Program-made: the position numbers and the translations under genes
Source: Rebecca billardiae RCC1528
Taxonomy: Eukaryota > Haptophyta
Direction: 5' to 3'
Assembly (NCBI GenBank): GCA_965240325.2
Contig: OZ251222.1
Location: 1,364,001 to 1,428,000, forward strand
DNA: 64,000 bases
Notes under the pieces: generated by a model
The model's input: the letters and a program-made list of their open reading frames with translations, nothing else
What the model was told of the DNA's origin: nothing
The model's database searches: none
Shown here: positions 9,992-20,351 of the stretch, in pieces
Numbering within the stretch: position 1 is the first letter of the stretch
How the letters are laid out: every line of letters starts with the position of its first letter

Positions 9992-12490
9992 ATGATGAGA
10001 AAGTTGAGAGACCCACGATGGCTGGCGCCGCGCCGGCCGTGGACTTCGGGCATGCGACGCACGCTGTGGCTGTGGCTGTGGTTCGTTCTGCGCGCCACCC
10101 ACGCCGGAGGGCGCCCAGGAGCTGCGAATTCGATAGCCGTCGTCATCGTGATGGCAGACACGCGGCCCTGCGTGCCAGATGCGCACGCGAGCGAGCCGAG
10201 CCCGCTCGCGCTCACCACGGCCGTGAACGCGCAGTTTGCGCGCGCGCGCGGGTACGCGTTCGCCTTCGTGCAGCTCCCGTGCATCGTCGACGCGAACGCG
10301 TCCGTTCCCGCGCGCGCTGAGGGTGCCGCGTGCGCCGGCTGCGCACACGCGCGCTGGGGCCTCCGCCACCCCTCGTGGTGCAAGCTGCTCGCCCTCTGGC
10401 ACGCCCTCACCGCGCTCGGGCCTGCCGAGCCCGAGGTGGCGGTGTACGTGGAGTCCGACGTGTACTTCCGGGACGCGCGCATCCCGATCGACTGGGCCCT
10501 CAGTCGCGCGCGCGCGCAGAACCCCAACGCCTCCCTCGTGCTCTTCGGCACCCGCCCCACGGCCGCGCGCGCCGCGGCGGCTGACTCTGGAGTCGTCATC
10601 GTACGCAACGTGGTGCGCGCGCGGCGCGTGCTCGCGGACTGGTGGGCGGACGCGCGCGGCGCGTTCGTCGCGTACAACATGCGCCCCGACTTCGAGCGGC
10701 GCGCACTCACGCGCCGCGTGCTGCGCCGCCACGCCTCGAGCATCGCGCTGCTGCACGGCTCGGAGCCGAGGGCGGGCGAGTGCGCGCTGCTTGACCACTG
10801 CGCGTCCGACCGCCGAGCTGAGCTGGCACCGCGCGCGCGGCGGGTGCTCGAGGCGAGCGGCGCGGGGCTGCTCACGCGTGAGTCGTTCGAGCGGCCGCTC
10901 GGCGCCATGCCCGTCGTCGCCGCGAGCGGCCCGGGCAAGCTGTCGATCCTGCCGCTGCGCGAGGCGGCGGCAGTGCGGCCTGGGCTGCGCGCGACCGTCA
11001 GCGTGCTGCGCGGCACGCGTTGGGAGGGCTGGCCGACGCGGCGCCGCGCGAGGCCGCACGGCATGGGCGCGCGCGCGGGCGTCTCCGCTGCTCCGCCGAG
11101 GCCGCGGCTCGGCCCAGAGCCCAGCCTCGACGACGCCGGCGCCTTGACCTCCGCCGCTGCGCCCTCCGCCGCCGCAGCGGCCGCCGCGGCGGCGTCAGGC
11201 GGCGGCGCGGGCGCCACTCTTAGAGCCCACGCTAGCAGTCTCACTCACGCTGGTGTCACCCACGCCCGCGCGCTGCAGCTGCCGTGGGATGTGAAGCTGA
11301 TCTCACTGCCCCCGACGCCGGCCGACGGCGGTCGGCGCCGCGCGGCGGCCCTGGCGCGGGCGCACGCCGCCGGGCTCGCGGAAGTGCGCGCGCTGGACGC
11401 ATTGGACGCGCGCAACACGTCCGCTGTAGAGCGCTGGCTGCGCGCCGCCGCGCCCAGCGAGGCCGAGCCGAGCGAGCCGCACGGCGCGGAGGCACCGAGG
11501 CCGGCTGACGCGCTTGACCCGACGTTCTCGCACCTGGCCTGCGCCGAGCAGCGCTTCCTCGCGCGCAAGAAGGTGGCGGTGTGGGCCTCGCACGTGCGTG
11601 CGCTCCGCGAGCTCGCCGCCGCGCGCCGCCCATGGCTGCTGCTTGAAGAGGACTTCACGTTCGTGCCCAACGCGACGGCATTTGGCGGCGCGGCGCGGGC
11701 GTTGCTCCGCGCGCTGGGCGACGGCGGCACGCGCGCGCCGAGGCGGTGGGACCTCGTCTTCCTCGGCAGCTGCCTCGAGAAGATCGGCCGCATCGATCGG
11801 TGCGAGTGCGTGCGCGCGTGCGCCTCGGGGCGCGCCGACGGTGCCCCGCGCCCAGCGCACGGCCGCGTGGCGCCGTCCGAGCGGCTCTGGCTCGCGCGCG
11901 CCGTCTCGCCAGGGTGCACGCACGCGCTCCTCGTGACGCCAGCGGGCGCACGGGAGCTGCTGCCGTGGGTCCTGCGGTGGGGCGCCGCCTACTACAACGC
12001 GACGCTCCGCGCCGCGTCGGACGCGCACCAGCCGCGCCATTGCGGCGCGAGCGCGCTGTGGGCGTACAGCCGCAAGCGTGGCAAGCGCAGCTCGCGGCTT
12101 CTGGGGAGCGGGCATGACCAGGCGCTGCGAGCGGCCATCGCCAGCGGACGCATCGTCGCGCTGGAGGTGTGGCCGCAGCTGATTGGCCAGCGCAAGCATC
12201 TGCAGCACCGGCAGTTCAGCTACAACAACCAGCTGCCACCCGCGTGCTCGCCCACGCTGGCTCAGACGCCGCCGCCAACGCACACGGCTACCGCGAGCGC
12301 GTCTCGCGAGTCACGTACGCAACAGCCATTGGCACCAGCCTCGCTCAGCGCAGCAGCGCGCGTGGGTCCGCTCCGTCCAGACCGTGACGACACGGCCGAC
12401 AGCGGAGCCTCGACATCGACCGCCACTCGCCCACTGCCCGCATGGCTTCTGCAGCCTGGCCGCGTCGTCGTTCTGAGGCCCGAGGCCTGA
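9992..12490 (+). CDS. Two-domain glycosyltransferase (GT34-like + GT25-like)
   Basis: 832 residues from the ATG at 9992 (a second ATG follows directly) to TGA. A hydrophobic signal anchor (TLWLWLWFVLRATHA, about 24-38) implies a Golgi type II membrane protein. Domain 1 (about 45-330) resembles GT34/GMA12-MNN10 enzymes: HPSWCKLLALWHAL, a DxD-like VESDVYF near 152, and ADSGVVIVRN...ADWW. An Ala/Pro-rich linker (330-425) leads to domain 2 (425-745), which resembles GT25 procollagen/LPS galactosyltransferases: VAVWASHVRALREL, the metal-site-like LLLEEDFTF near 547, a Cys-rich insert, and GHDQALRAAI...ALEVWPQLIGQ near 706. The family's usual EDD is EED here. Two catalytic-type domains in one chain suggest sequential sugar transfer. 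Family assignment is by motif, so exact substrates are unknown. Confidence 0.65.
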   Translation: MMRKLRDPRWLAPRRPWTSGMRRTLWLWLWFVLRATHAGGRPGAANSIAVVIVMADTRPCVPDAHASEPSPLALTTAVNAQFARARGYAFAFVQLPCIVDANASVPARAEGAACAGCAHARWGLRHPSWCKLLALWHALTALGPAEPEVAVYVESDVYFRDARIPIDWALSRARAQNPNASLVLFGTRPTAARAAAADSGVVIVRNVVRARRVLADWWADARGAFVAYNMRPDFERRALTRRVLRRHASSIALLHGSEPRAGECALLDHCASDRRAELAPRARRVLEASGAGLLTRESFERPLGAMPVVAASGPGKLSILPLREAAAVRPGLRATVSVLRGTRWEGWPTRRRARPHGMGARAGVSAAPPRPRLGPEPSLDDAGALTSAAAPSAAAAAAAAASGGGAGATLRAHASSLTHAGVTHARALQLPWDVKLISLPPTPADGGRRRAAALARAHAAGLAEVRALDALDARNTSAVERWLRAAAPSEAEPSEPHGAEAPRPADALDPTFSHLACAEQRFLARKKVAVWASHVRALRELAAARRPWLLLEEDFTFVPNATAFGGAARALLRALGDGGTRAPRRWDLVFLGSCLEKIGRIDRCECVRACASGRADGAPRPAHGRVAPSERLWLARAVSPGCTHALLVTPAGARELLPWVLRWGAAYYNATLRAASDAHQPRHCGASALWAYSRKRGKRSSRLLGSGHDQALRAAIASGRIVALEVWPQLIGQRKHLQHRQFSYNNQLPPACSPTLAQTPPPTHTATASASRESRTQQPLAPASLSAAARVGPLRPDRDDTADSGASTSTATRPLPAWLLQPGRVVVLRPEA

Positions 12491-13120
12491 GCTCATCGAG
12501 CCATGTCTTCGGGTTATCGACAGTCGACAGTCGTCGGCATCGGGCGGGCATTCGGGCTTCAATTATGAGCGCTTACGACTCCGGCTCTCTGAGTTACATG
12601 CTGCCGCCGCGATCGGCGCGATGGCGGCGATCGCCGCGCGATATCGGGCGCGATCGCCGATCGGCGCCGGCGAATCAGCGCCGCCGGGCCGCCGCAGCGG
12701 GCCTCGGGCTCGGACTCGGATGCTGTCTGCTGATCGCGGTTCGAGTCGTCAGAGCCAGACTCGTGAGACTCGTCACGTCAGTCACAGTGAATGATGAGTG
12801 ATTCATCAACTTAGCAGCAAGTGATCTGATGACTTCAATATGACGAGATTTCTGCTTAGGTCCGACTCATCACGATATCATCACGACACTCATTCGTCTA
12901 TCGGATAATTTAAAGACGAGACAGTAGGCACGAGGGCGCGCCGCCGTCTCCTGTCTCTCCTGATTCGTCTGTCGACGAAGTACTGACTTGGAGCGACGGG
13001 GGATGTGAGCGCGTTGGCCGCGGACCGTGAGGTAGTCACTAGTCGTCGCCGCCGATGCTGATCAGTATCACACGGAGGCTGAGTAACACTGATGACACTG
13101 ATGTGCACTCGTCGCTGCTA

Positions 13121-13189
<69 letters not shown>

Positions 13190-13974
13190 TCGCGAATTCG
13201 TCCGCGAATTATCGTTCGATTTCGTCGACTATTTCGATAGGCGGCTGGCGAGGGCGCGAGGCGCGCGGCCCGCAGCCTGAGGGCGGCAGCCGCTCCTGGG
13301 ACTGCTGACGACACACAGCACAGCCCTGCAGGCTCGGCACTCGATCATGATGGTCTGTCTGCACTCTGCAGCCCCCTGCTCACTGACTCATATGATGATA
13401 GTCAATGTCATGATCGGATCCGGTCGATCCGGAGGCTATACTGCTCTGCTACTTTCAGATCCGCACGGTTCCGCAGCTCAGGGCCGAGTGGCGGCGACAG
13501 ACTCTGGCACGCCCGTGTGGCCAGTGCGGCAGCATGCATGGCACTCGACTCTCTGGAGTGAGACCGGCGGTACTCGGTATCAGAGGCGGTAGAGTGACGT
13601 GTGGAGAGTGCTGTACTGTACTCACTGTACTGCACTCCAGCCGCGCCGACGCCGCCTTCCCGAGCGCAGCTAGTCCTGCCGCCGAGCCCGTTCTGCCTGC
13701 CCGTTACGGCAGCTCCGCACGAGGCACGAGCACAAGCTGAGCCTGTGGCCAGATGACGGGTTAAGGTCGAGGCCGCGCGCTCGAACAGCGTCAGCGTGCA
13801 CGAGGTGACAAGCGTCGCCGTCGGCTGCGCCCGGCACGCGCCCAGCGCCAGCACTTGAGCCTCTGCTGCCGGCAGGGCCGCCGGACAACGACGCGCACGC
13901 TGCGCAGAGCAAGCGGCGTGGCCCCAGCCAGCGCACTCGCCCCGCTGGGTGCCACGCGCCCCCGTCTCGCCCGC
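12491..13974. other. Intergenic, no convincing gene
   Basis: About 1.5 kb holding a CGATCG-rich stretch (12600-12690), a long AT microsatellite (13124-13187) and AT-richer DNA. Open frames on either strand at 13408-13978 have no family resemblance and no splice-consistent structure. Confidence 0.4.
13124..13187. repeat. (AT)n microsatellite
   Basis: An uninterrupted alternating AT tract of about 64 bp, i.e. 32 dinucleotide units, in otherwise mixed-composition intergenic DNA. It is likely length-polymorphic and able to extrude as a cruciform. Confidence 0.95.
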
Positions 13975-14949
13975 TCACCGCGAGTTGATCGGCGCGCCCG
14001 ACTCGTCCACGACGTAGTTGGACGGAATGAGGCCAGACTGGTTCCCCAGGCGCGCGCGGAACCAGAGCTCCTCGCCGGGCACCTCGCCCTCGATGATGAG
14101 GAGGTCGCCGGCCTCAAAGGAGAGCTCGTCGTCGTACTGCTTCGCGTACTTCCACAGCGCGCGCACGCGCGAGCCCACGGCGAGTGCGGGCGCGCTCGCG
14201 CCCGTGCGGCCGACGCGCATCACAGGCAGCACGTAGCGGTTGCAAAGGTCCACGAATAGGATTTGCAGCAAATGAATGAGCGCGCGGAGCGCGCCGGCGA
14301 AGACCCACTGCTTCGTGTCGCACGGCCAATCGAGCTCGTGGATCCAGCGGGCGAGCAGGTAGAACGGCGACGCCTCGCCCAGCAGGTTGGTCAAGACCGG
14401 CACAAGCAGGCTGCTCACCACGCGCGCGGCGGCGACGCAGAGCAGCCACAGCGCGAGCTGCGCGGCCCACCACGAGGCCCTGGGGCCGCGCGGTCGCGTG
14501 AGGAGGAGCTCCTGCGACGCTGCATCGTCCGGCTCGTACCGCCCAAAGTGGTGTATCGCGTCCGTCCACTTCGCCACTGCGGCGCTGCGGCCCAGCGTGC
14601 GCGCGAGCAGCGTGAGCAGCAGGCCGAGCAGCACAGCGAGCGGCACCGTGATGATCTCGTCGGCGAGGAAGGTGGGGAAGTACCACGCGAGGGAGTCGAA
14701 CTTGTGCGACGTCGCCGCATTTCGCATCGTGTTCAGCACGCTAATCAGCCACGCCATCCCCTGGCCGAGCGCAATCTTTGCGAGGTCGAGGAAGAAGACC
14801 GTCGCCGTGCGCTGTGCGGATTTGCAGAAGTAGCGCAGGCCCCAAAAGGCGATGTACGAGGCGAAGGCGCCAGCAGCCATCGAACCGACGATGAGCATGC
14901 CCGTGCGCCCCTCGAACACGCCGCACCCATCGTCCGCAAAGTAGTCCAT
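13975..14949 (-). CDS. STIMATE/YPL162C-like multispan membrane protein with C-terminal SH3 domain
   Basis: 324 residues, ATG at 14947-14949, TGA at 13975. Residues 9-235 carry the STIMATE-family (TMEM110, yeast YPL162c) pattern: CGVFEGRTGMLIVGSMAAG opening, an FFLDLAKIALGQGMAWLISVLN segment (family 'FLDTSKQ..G....H..N'), a second block around SLAWYFPTFLADEIITVPLAV, and a late hydrophobic helix ending LLQILFVDLCNRYVLP. At least four membrane helices are evident. Residues about 262-318 form a classical SH3 domain: ALWKYAKQYDDELSFEAGD, LWFRARLGNQSGLIPSNYV. STIMATE proteins sit in ER or vacuole membranes and in animals promote STIM1-Orai calcium entry; an SH3 domain is not part of the usual family and would supply a cytosolic proline-rich docking site. 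The SH3 call is strong, the STIMATE call moderate. Confidence 0.75.
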   Translation of the reverse strand: MDYFADDGCGVFEGRTGMLIVGSMAAGAFASYIAFWGLRYFCKSAQRTATVFFLDLAKIALGQGMAWLISVLNTMRNAATSHKFDSLAWYFPTFLADEIITVPLAVLLGLLLTLLARTLGRSAAVAKWTDAIHHFGRYEPDDAASQELLLTRPRGPRASWWAAQLALWLLCVAAARVVSSLLVPVLTNLLGEASPFYLLARWIHELDWPCDTKQWVFAGALRALIHLLQILFVDLCNRYVLPVMRVGRTGASAPALAVGSRVRALWKYAKQYDDELSFEAGDLLIIEGEVPGEELWFRARLGNQSGLIPSNYVVDESGAPINSR

Positions 14950-16109
14950 CCCGACCGGCGGCGTGGCCAGCCGCGGCGCCCTGCGATGAGCGTGCCAAAA
15001 CTCGTTCAGGCGAGGCGGCTGCCCAACGCCAAAACTTTCAAGCGGCTTTGATCCGGACTCCGGACACAGCTTCTCAGGCGACAGGCAGTCTCAGGTACCG
15101 CGCGTCCGCGCCCCGCCCGGGCCCGGGCCGGATTCACCGGCTTCCGGTACATCTCCGCCGCGGGCGCGGCGTGGCACTCACGCCACTAACACCTTCCTCG
15201 ACGTTCTTGGGGTGCTCCTCTCGACGAGGCGCTTCGGGCAGGCCAGCAGCTACTGTAGGCAACTCGGATCGCGACCCCTGCACTATTATTATATAAGAAG
15301 GGGAATTTAATTAACTGACTCAGCTGACGACAACGGTCCTCGGCAGTCGGCAACAGTGCGTGTGCTGTAGCCACAGCCCACAGCCGCAGCACCGTCGGCG
15401 GTGAAGAATCACAGTGATGAAGGTGTCGCGGACGCTCACGCGGTGCCGCCGCGCACGTCCACGATGCGGCCTGCGCGCACCCGACTCGGCAGCGGAGTGA
15501 CGGGCCAACTCCCGCCTACAGCCTGGCCTAAATAAGATTATTAAGATACTAAATATTAGCAGCCATGCCTAGTGACTGTCAGGGTCAGTGACAGGGCATC
15601 CGGCCTCCGCGGGAGTGGATTTTCATTTATGACGCCGGGCGGCTAACTCAGTACAGTTTACTAAGAATAAGAGACGCACACAGCTCAGGCAGGCGAGATT
15701 GACGCCCGTATCGATCGGATGATGCGGCTCACGGCCACTACTGCCGCGGTCGCAAACGGTGCCGCGCACCGCGTGATCGTCATCAAACTGCAGGCTGCCT
15801 GTGTGCTGCCTGCTGGGCGCTGCCGCTCACCCGCTGGCCTGGTGCCAGCACGCCCAGCAGGCGGCAGCATCGCTAATCAGACATCAGTCTGGAATGAATA
15901 TGATTATTCACGCAGGACGCGCGCGTCGGACGAGGCGTGATCGGGCGGCCGGGCCGCCGTAGACGTCTCAGACCTCGCCCAATTCATCCCCGGGCGCGAG
16001 GCGAGCATGGTGCTAGTGGGCACGTGGAGAGCGCGCTCCGGCGAGCCCGATGCCGATGCGGCGGCGGCATCCCTCAGCGCTCACGTGATCACCATCCTAG
16101 TGTGTGCCG
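14950..16109. other. Intergenic with dispersed short repeats, no gene seen
   Basis: Contains TATATAAGAAGGGG at 15291-15304, an R2 short-repeat copy at 15651-15708, and an imperfect hairpin at about 15806-15869 (arms TGCCTGCTGGGCG / CGCCCAGCAGGCGG). Open frames are short and show no protein-like conservation. Confidence 0.4.
15651..15708 (+). repeat. Short dispersed repeat R2, copy 1
   Basis: Pattern: ACAGTTTACTAAGAATAA, then GAGACGCACACAGCTCAGG, then CAGGCGAGATTGACGCCCG. The same ordered blocks recur at about 20010-20073 (+), 20585-20665 (-) and 32288-32365 (-), with partial copies at 17537-17572 and 18871-18896. Confidence 0.75.
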
Positions 16110-17441
16110 TCACCGCGTGTCCAGCCGTGCAAGTTCGCCTTCGAAGCGCATGGCGATGCACAGATTCAGGTTGTACTCCCGCGTTTGCGCGTGAGGGATC
16201 GGGGGCACGGCGCCGCGGGGCGCCCAGCCGTTGGCGCGCCCGCCGCACGTGAGTGCGAGGCCGAGCTTCGCGCTCGCGCACGTCTGCAGGGCGAATGCGT
16301 GGATGCCAAGCGATACGCTGCTGACGGGTGCCCAGCGGCGCGTGCACGCGTCAAAGGCGCGCACGTCAGAGAAGATGCGCTTCGACACGCGCGTGCCCTC
16401 GCCTCGCCTCGCACGCACGCGTATGCGCGAGACGCCGCCGATGTTGATCTGGTAGCGACCACCGGCCGCGCTCACCAGCCCTGCCGCATCGCGCGGCCGG
16501 TTGTAGCTCTTGTTGGCGTCCAGCCCGGAGTACGAGTTGGCGTAGACGTACCAGCCGCGGCCATCAGCGCTGGGCGCGTGCGAGCCGTCGGCGTGCAGGT
16601 CGTGCGCGTACATGAACGGCGAGTACCCCCAGTAGGGCGAGGTGCGGTAATTGAAGACGAGAATGCGCGCTGGGTCGGCCGGCGCACACAGGCCCGGCGG
16701 CAGCAGTGCCGCGTTCGTGTGGTCGAGGCCGGTGGGCAGCTTGCCGAAGGGCTGGTGCCAGCGCTCGCGCACGCGGTCGTAGCACGCCACCGTGTCCAGG
16801 TGCACGCCGCCGTCGTGCGGGCCGTCCGTGCCGCCGAACGAGCACACGTGCGCGGGCGTGCCAGGGCCGTCGATCTCGAGCGCAAGCGCCGCGCATGCGC
16901 CGCCCGCGCGCAGCAGCCGCGGGCCGAGCCGCACGTGCAGCGTGCTCAGGTCGACGATGCGCGCGTAGTTCGTCGAGACCTCGTGATTGATCATGTTGCC
17001 GTGGAAGCCACACGGCAGCCAAGCCTCTAGCTCGTCGGCGCTCTGTGCGCCGAGCTTGGGCACAATCACAGAGTAGACGTGATTCAGGTCGCCCAGCGGG
17101 CGTCCGTCGGGGTCGTGGCCGCTGGCCTCGACGAGGCGCCGCTCGCCCGTGAGGAGATCGACCGTCTCGACCGATCGCGCCCAGCGCCCCAGGAGATTGA
17201 CCACCGTGCGCTCGCCCAAGACACGGCAGTCATGGTTGCGCCGGGGCTGCTGCAGCGGCGCGTCCAGCGCCCAGGTGCCCACACGCGCGCACACGCTCCG
17301 CTGCGGCGTCTTGGTCACCGTCGTGCCCGCATTCACATAGGCTGATGCGTTGCACGCCGACGCGTCGGCCGCGCTCATCAAGCGCACACAGGCCCACGCC
17401 GCCAGGAGCGCGAGCTGGATCCGCCGCAGCTCAGTGCCCAT
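16110..17441 (-). CDS. Secreted kelch-like beta-propeller protein
   Basis: 443 residues from the ATG at 17439-17441. The frame extends further upstream, but this Met begins a signal peptide (RIQLALLAAWACVRLMSAADA), so it is the preferred start. The mature part is Cys-containing and beta-rich. The block CSFGGTDGPHDGGVHLDTV... followed by YDRVRERWHQPFGKLP and LDHTNAALLPPGLC has the kelch signature (Gly-Gly, then a spaced Tyr/Trp pair). DACTRRWAPVSSVSLGIHAFAL near the C-terminus looks like a further blade. Galactose-oxidase-type propellers share this arrangement, but no Cys-Tyr copper site could be identified, so no enzymatic role is claimed. It lies head-to-head, across A elements, with the coiled-coil gene at 18921. 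Confidence 0.55.
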   Translation of the reverse strand: MGTELRRIQLALLAAWACVRLMSAADASACNASAYVNAGTTVTKTPQRSVCARVGTWALDAPLQQPRRNHDCRVLGERTVVNLLGRWARSVETVDLLTGERRLVEASGHDPDGRPLGDLNHVYSVIVPKLGAQSADELEAWLPCGFHGNMINHEVSTNYARIVDLSTLHVRLGPRLLRAGGACAALALEIDGPGTPAHVCSFGGTDGPHDGGVHLDTVACYDRVRERWHQPFGKLPTGLDHTNAALLPPGLCAPADPARILVFNYRTSPYWGYSPFMYAHDLHADGSHAPSADGRGWYVYANSYSGLDANKSYNRPRDAAGLVSAAGGRYQINIGGVSRIRVRARRGEGTRVSKRIFSDVRAFDACTRRWAPVSSVSLGIHAFALQTCASAKLGLALTCGGRANGWAPRGAVPPIPHAQTREYNLNLCIAMRFEGELARLDTR

Positions 17442-17586
17442 GATGCGCGTGGTCGGGTGGTCCTTTGTGAGCAAGCTCACGGAGCAGCTCGCCGCGCGCC
17501 ATACACTATTTCCGGGCTGACGAAATCGATTAGCACAGTTTACAGCTAAGAATACGGGAGACGCACATCCAGGGTAGGGCTGGAGC

Positions 17587-17990
17587 AAGGGTAGTTAAGG
17601 GTGAGCAACTCCGCTGGCGACAGCCGCGAAGGTCGGCAGGCGGCAGCCCTCTGTTTGCCGCGAGCGGAGCGGAGCGAGTGCTATCAGCGGCGGAGGGCGC
17701 TGAGGCCGCGCACGGCGTGAGGCGCGGCGTCGGCCGAGTCGGTCCGCGGAGGATGCGCGGCGCTCGGCCCGCTGCGCAGCGGCAGTGCGCCTCACTTTGC
17801 CCCGAGCGCCGTCCTCCGCGTCGCCTCCTTCCCGCCTTGGAGCAGCACGCATGTGCGCGCCGCCACCTTGAAGGCGGCACGGGCTTGCTCAGACGACCGC
17901 GCGCGCGTGGCGCGCGACTTGGTCGGCTGCGCGCGCGCGCCGCCGCGGTGCAAGGTAGCGCCGCCGCATGCGCGCGCCGTGCCAGCGCGA
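17587..17990 (+). mobile_element. TIR element A1 (truncated, head part only)
   Basis: Starts AAGGGTAGTTAAGGGTGAGC and matches the first 400 bp of element A3 (20844-21599) in the same orientation. It stops in the middle of the element, where it abuts A2, which lies in the opposite orientation. Together A1 and A2 form an approximately 400 bp inverted repeat separated by the A2 tail (about 17991-18300). No transposase frame is visible. Confidence 0.75.
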
Positions 17991-18714
17991 GAGCGTGTGC
18001 GCGGACCTGAGTGCGACCTCACACACATGTCGAATGCTGCTTGGCATCCGACTTGCGGACTGACGGGAAGCTGGAAAAGACAGCGGCGTGAGTGTTGGTA
18101 CCATCGATGCGGAGCCTTAGCGTCCACTTGCATTCGTGCTGAGAAGGAATAGACAAGACTAGGCCTTCGTCCTGGGTATCCAATGTCACTCAACACCTCG
18201 CTGATCGACCCGACGAGTGCCAGCGTGAGGCACAGCAAATCATTCGTGAGAGCAAGCAGACAAGCGAGCACTACGCTCATGAGATGGCCGTGAGCAAAGG
18301 CTCGCGCGGGCACGGCGCGCGCATGCGGCGGCGCTACCTTGCACCGCGGCGGCGCGCGCGCGCAGCCGACCAAGTCGCGCGCCACGCGCGCGCGGTCGTC
18401 TGAGCAAGCCCGTGCCGCCTTCAAGGTGGCGGCGCGCACATGCGTGCTGCTCCAAGGCGGGAAGGAGGCGACGCGGAGGACGGCGCTCGGGGCAAAGTGA
18501 GGCGCACTGCCGCTGCGCAGCGGGCCGAGCGCCGCGCATCCTCCGCGGACCGACTCGGCCGACGCCGCGCCTCACGCCGTGCGCGGCCTCAGCGCCCTCC
18601 GCCGCTGATAGCACTCGCTCCGCTCCGCTCGCGGCAAACAGAGGGCTGCCGACCTTCGCGGCTGTCGCCAGGCGCCAGCGGAGTTGCTCACCCTTACTAC
18701 CCTTGGCTGGAGGC
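17991..18714 (-). mobile_element. TIR element A2 (near full length, inverted)
   Basis: Reverse-complement copy of A3. The head end at 18701-18714 reads AAGGGTAGTAAGGG on the minus strand and the tail reaches about 17991, where the last roughly 15 bp, including the terminal inverted repeat, are missing at the junction with A1. The tail contains a minus-strand ATG at 18280 opening MSVVLACLLALTNDLLCL, the same signal-like start as in A3. High similarity between copies suggests recent activity. Confidence 0.75.
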
Positions 18715-18920
18715 TTGGCCGCCAGTGGGCGCACGGTCGGACTCGGCAAGTTGGCACGCCCTCCGCACTGGGGCGTCCCAACTTTCCGGAGGGCGTGCCA
18801 ACTTGCCGAGTCCGACCGTGCGCCCACCGCCAGCCTGATCACCCGGAGCCCGTTATAAAGGGGAATTTTAAAAAACAGCTCAGGCAGGCTCCCGAGATAC
18901 GGCCCTTGGTCGCGGGCACG

Positions 18921-19655
18921 ATGCTTGCTCTCATCACCGCCGCTCTGGCGAGCACGTCGGTCGACCTCTCCGCGTTCCGCGCCTCGGCTTTCGGCTCGCT
19001 GCGCTCTGACCTGCTCTCGTCTGCCGCGACTGGCCGTGTGCGCTCCCTGGAGGTGCAGCTGCAAGATGCGACGATGGACCTCGCGGCCATGCGTGGCGAG
19101 CGCGACGAGCTCGCGTCCGAGCTCGAGGCGTCGCGCGGCCGCCTCGAGGCTGAGCAGGCCAAGCACGCGAAGGCTGACGAGATTCAGGCGAGGCTGAAGC
19201 AGCAGTGCTCCACGCTCGCTTCGGAGCTCGAGATCGCGCAGGACCAGGTGGAGCACCTGAACCTCGAGCTGGCCAAGGCGCGCGCCGCGTCGGCGGAGAA
19301 GGACGCGCGCGTCGAGCAGCTGCAGCGCGATGTCGACAGCGTCGTCACGGAGAAGCGGCGGTCCGAGGTGCAGCTCACCCAGGCCGATGCCGCCGCCGAC
19401 GACCTGCGCGCGCGCGTGCGCAACCTTGAGGACGAGCTGCACACGCTGGAGCGGGAGAAGGCCGAGCACATCGCGTCGGCCGGCAGCAGCAACTCGGAGC
19501 TGCAGAAGCAGCTGGACAAGAGCGTCCACATGCAGGAGATGCTCAAGAAGCAGTGCTCCACGCTGGCGTCAGAGCTCGAGCTGGCGATCGACGAGGCGGA
19601 ACACCTGCGCGAGCAGCTAAGCTCGGCCCAGGCGTCGCGACCAGGCCCGGCGTAG
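18921..19655 (+). CDS. Secreted or lumenal coiled-coil protein
   Basis: 244 residues. The ATG at 18921 begins a hydrophobic leader (MLALITAALASTSVDL); the rest, from about residue 35, is a nearly continuous charged heptad coiled coil rich in Glu/Ala/Leu/Arg. A 30-residue unit occurs twice: LKQQCSTLASELEIAQDQVE at about 93 and LKKQCSTLASELELAIDEAE at about 209, giving one conserved Cys per unit that could form interchain disulfides (inference). A TATAAAGGGG element lies at 18854-18863, 58 bp before the ATG. Tropomyosin/myosin-tail-like composition makes database similarity non-specific, so no function is assigned. Confidence 0.6.
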   Translation: MLALITAALASTSVDLSAFRASAFGSLRSDLLSSAATGRVRSLEVQLQDATMDLAAMRGERDELASELEASRGRLEAEQAKHAKADEIQARLKQQCSTLASELEIAQDQVEHLNLELAKARAASAEKDARVEQLQRDVDSVVTEKRRSEVQLTQADAAADDLRARVRNLEDELHTLEREKAEHIASAGSSNSELQKQLDKSVHMQEMLKKQCSTLASELELAIDEAEHLREQLSSAQASRPGPA

Positions 19656-20335
19656 GCTCCGACTCTCTCAGTACTCGACCAGGTTGCCATCGGGCCACCG
19701 TTGCTGCGTGCCCGCTTGACGCTGTGACGGATGCTGCCTGTAGTCAAAAGCGCGGCGCGTCAGATTTCTGATTTCAGTGTAGTTATTAGGACAGTCATGA
19801 TGAGTCATAAGAACGCGGTACCGCGTAGTGCCGCCCGTAACCGTTACTCAGGCGTTTCACTCCGGGGCCCTGAGCACGCGATGTGAAGGTTGGACGCCGT
19901 TAGCCGTGAAAGGCGGAACTACCCGCCGTAACCGGTAACGCCGCGGACGGCTCTCTCACTCTTTTAGTCTCGCCGAATAAGTATTAAAGCTAGTCATAGC
20001 CACCGATTACAGTTTCCAATAACGGAATAATTGAGACGCACACAGCTCGTCAGGCAGGCGAGATTGACGCCCGCCAAGTGAGTCCAACTGTCACCGCCCA
20101 TGTGAAGGCTGTCGCGCCCCGTTGATTGACACTACTGATGGTAGCGCCGTCGGAAAATTCGTTCAGCCGTCCGCGCCTGCGAGGCCTGGATGAGGGCTGC
20201 GGCCGCCTCACGGCGCGCCAGCGCGGCCCGTCGCGTCCTTACGCCCCACCGTCGTCCACAAAACGTCGTCGTCCGACACCACAGTACACGATGGGCCCGA
20301 TGGCGATTACCGGTGGAAAGTTCATAAGTTGGCTA
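19656..20335. other. Intergenic with R2 copy 2, no gene seen
   Basis: No coding signal. An R2 repeat copy runs in the plus direction at about 20010-20073. The rest is mixed-composition DNA. Confidence 0.4.
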
Positions 20336-20351
20336 CTGGCCTACTGCAGCA

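Noticed and set aside
17591-18714. CRISPR-like or regulatory inverted repeat
   Set aside because: The inverted arms are 400 bp and match the dispersed A element, so it is a mobile-element pair, not a repeat-spacer array.
18240-19529. 429-codon minus-strand frame
   Set aside because: Combines antisense of the coiled-coil gene with element A2 sequence; no family resemblance.
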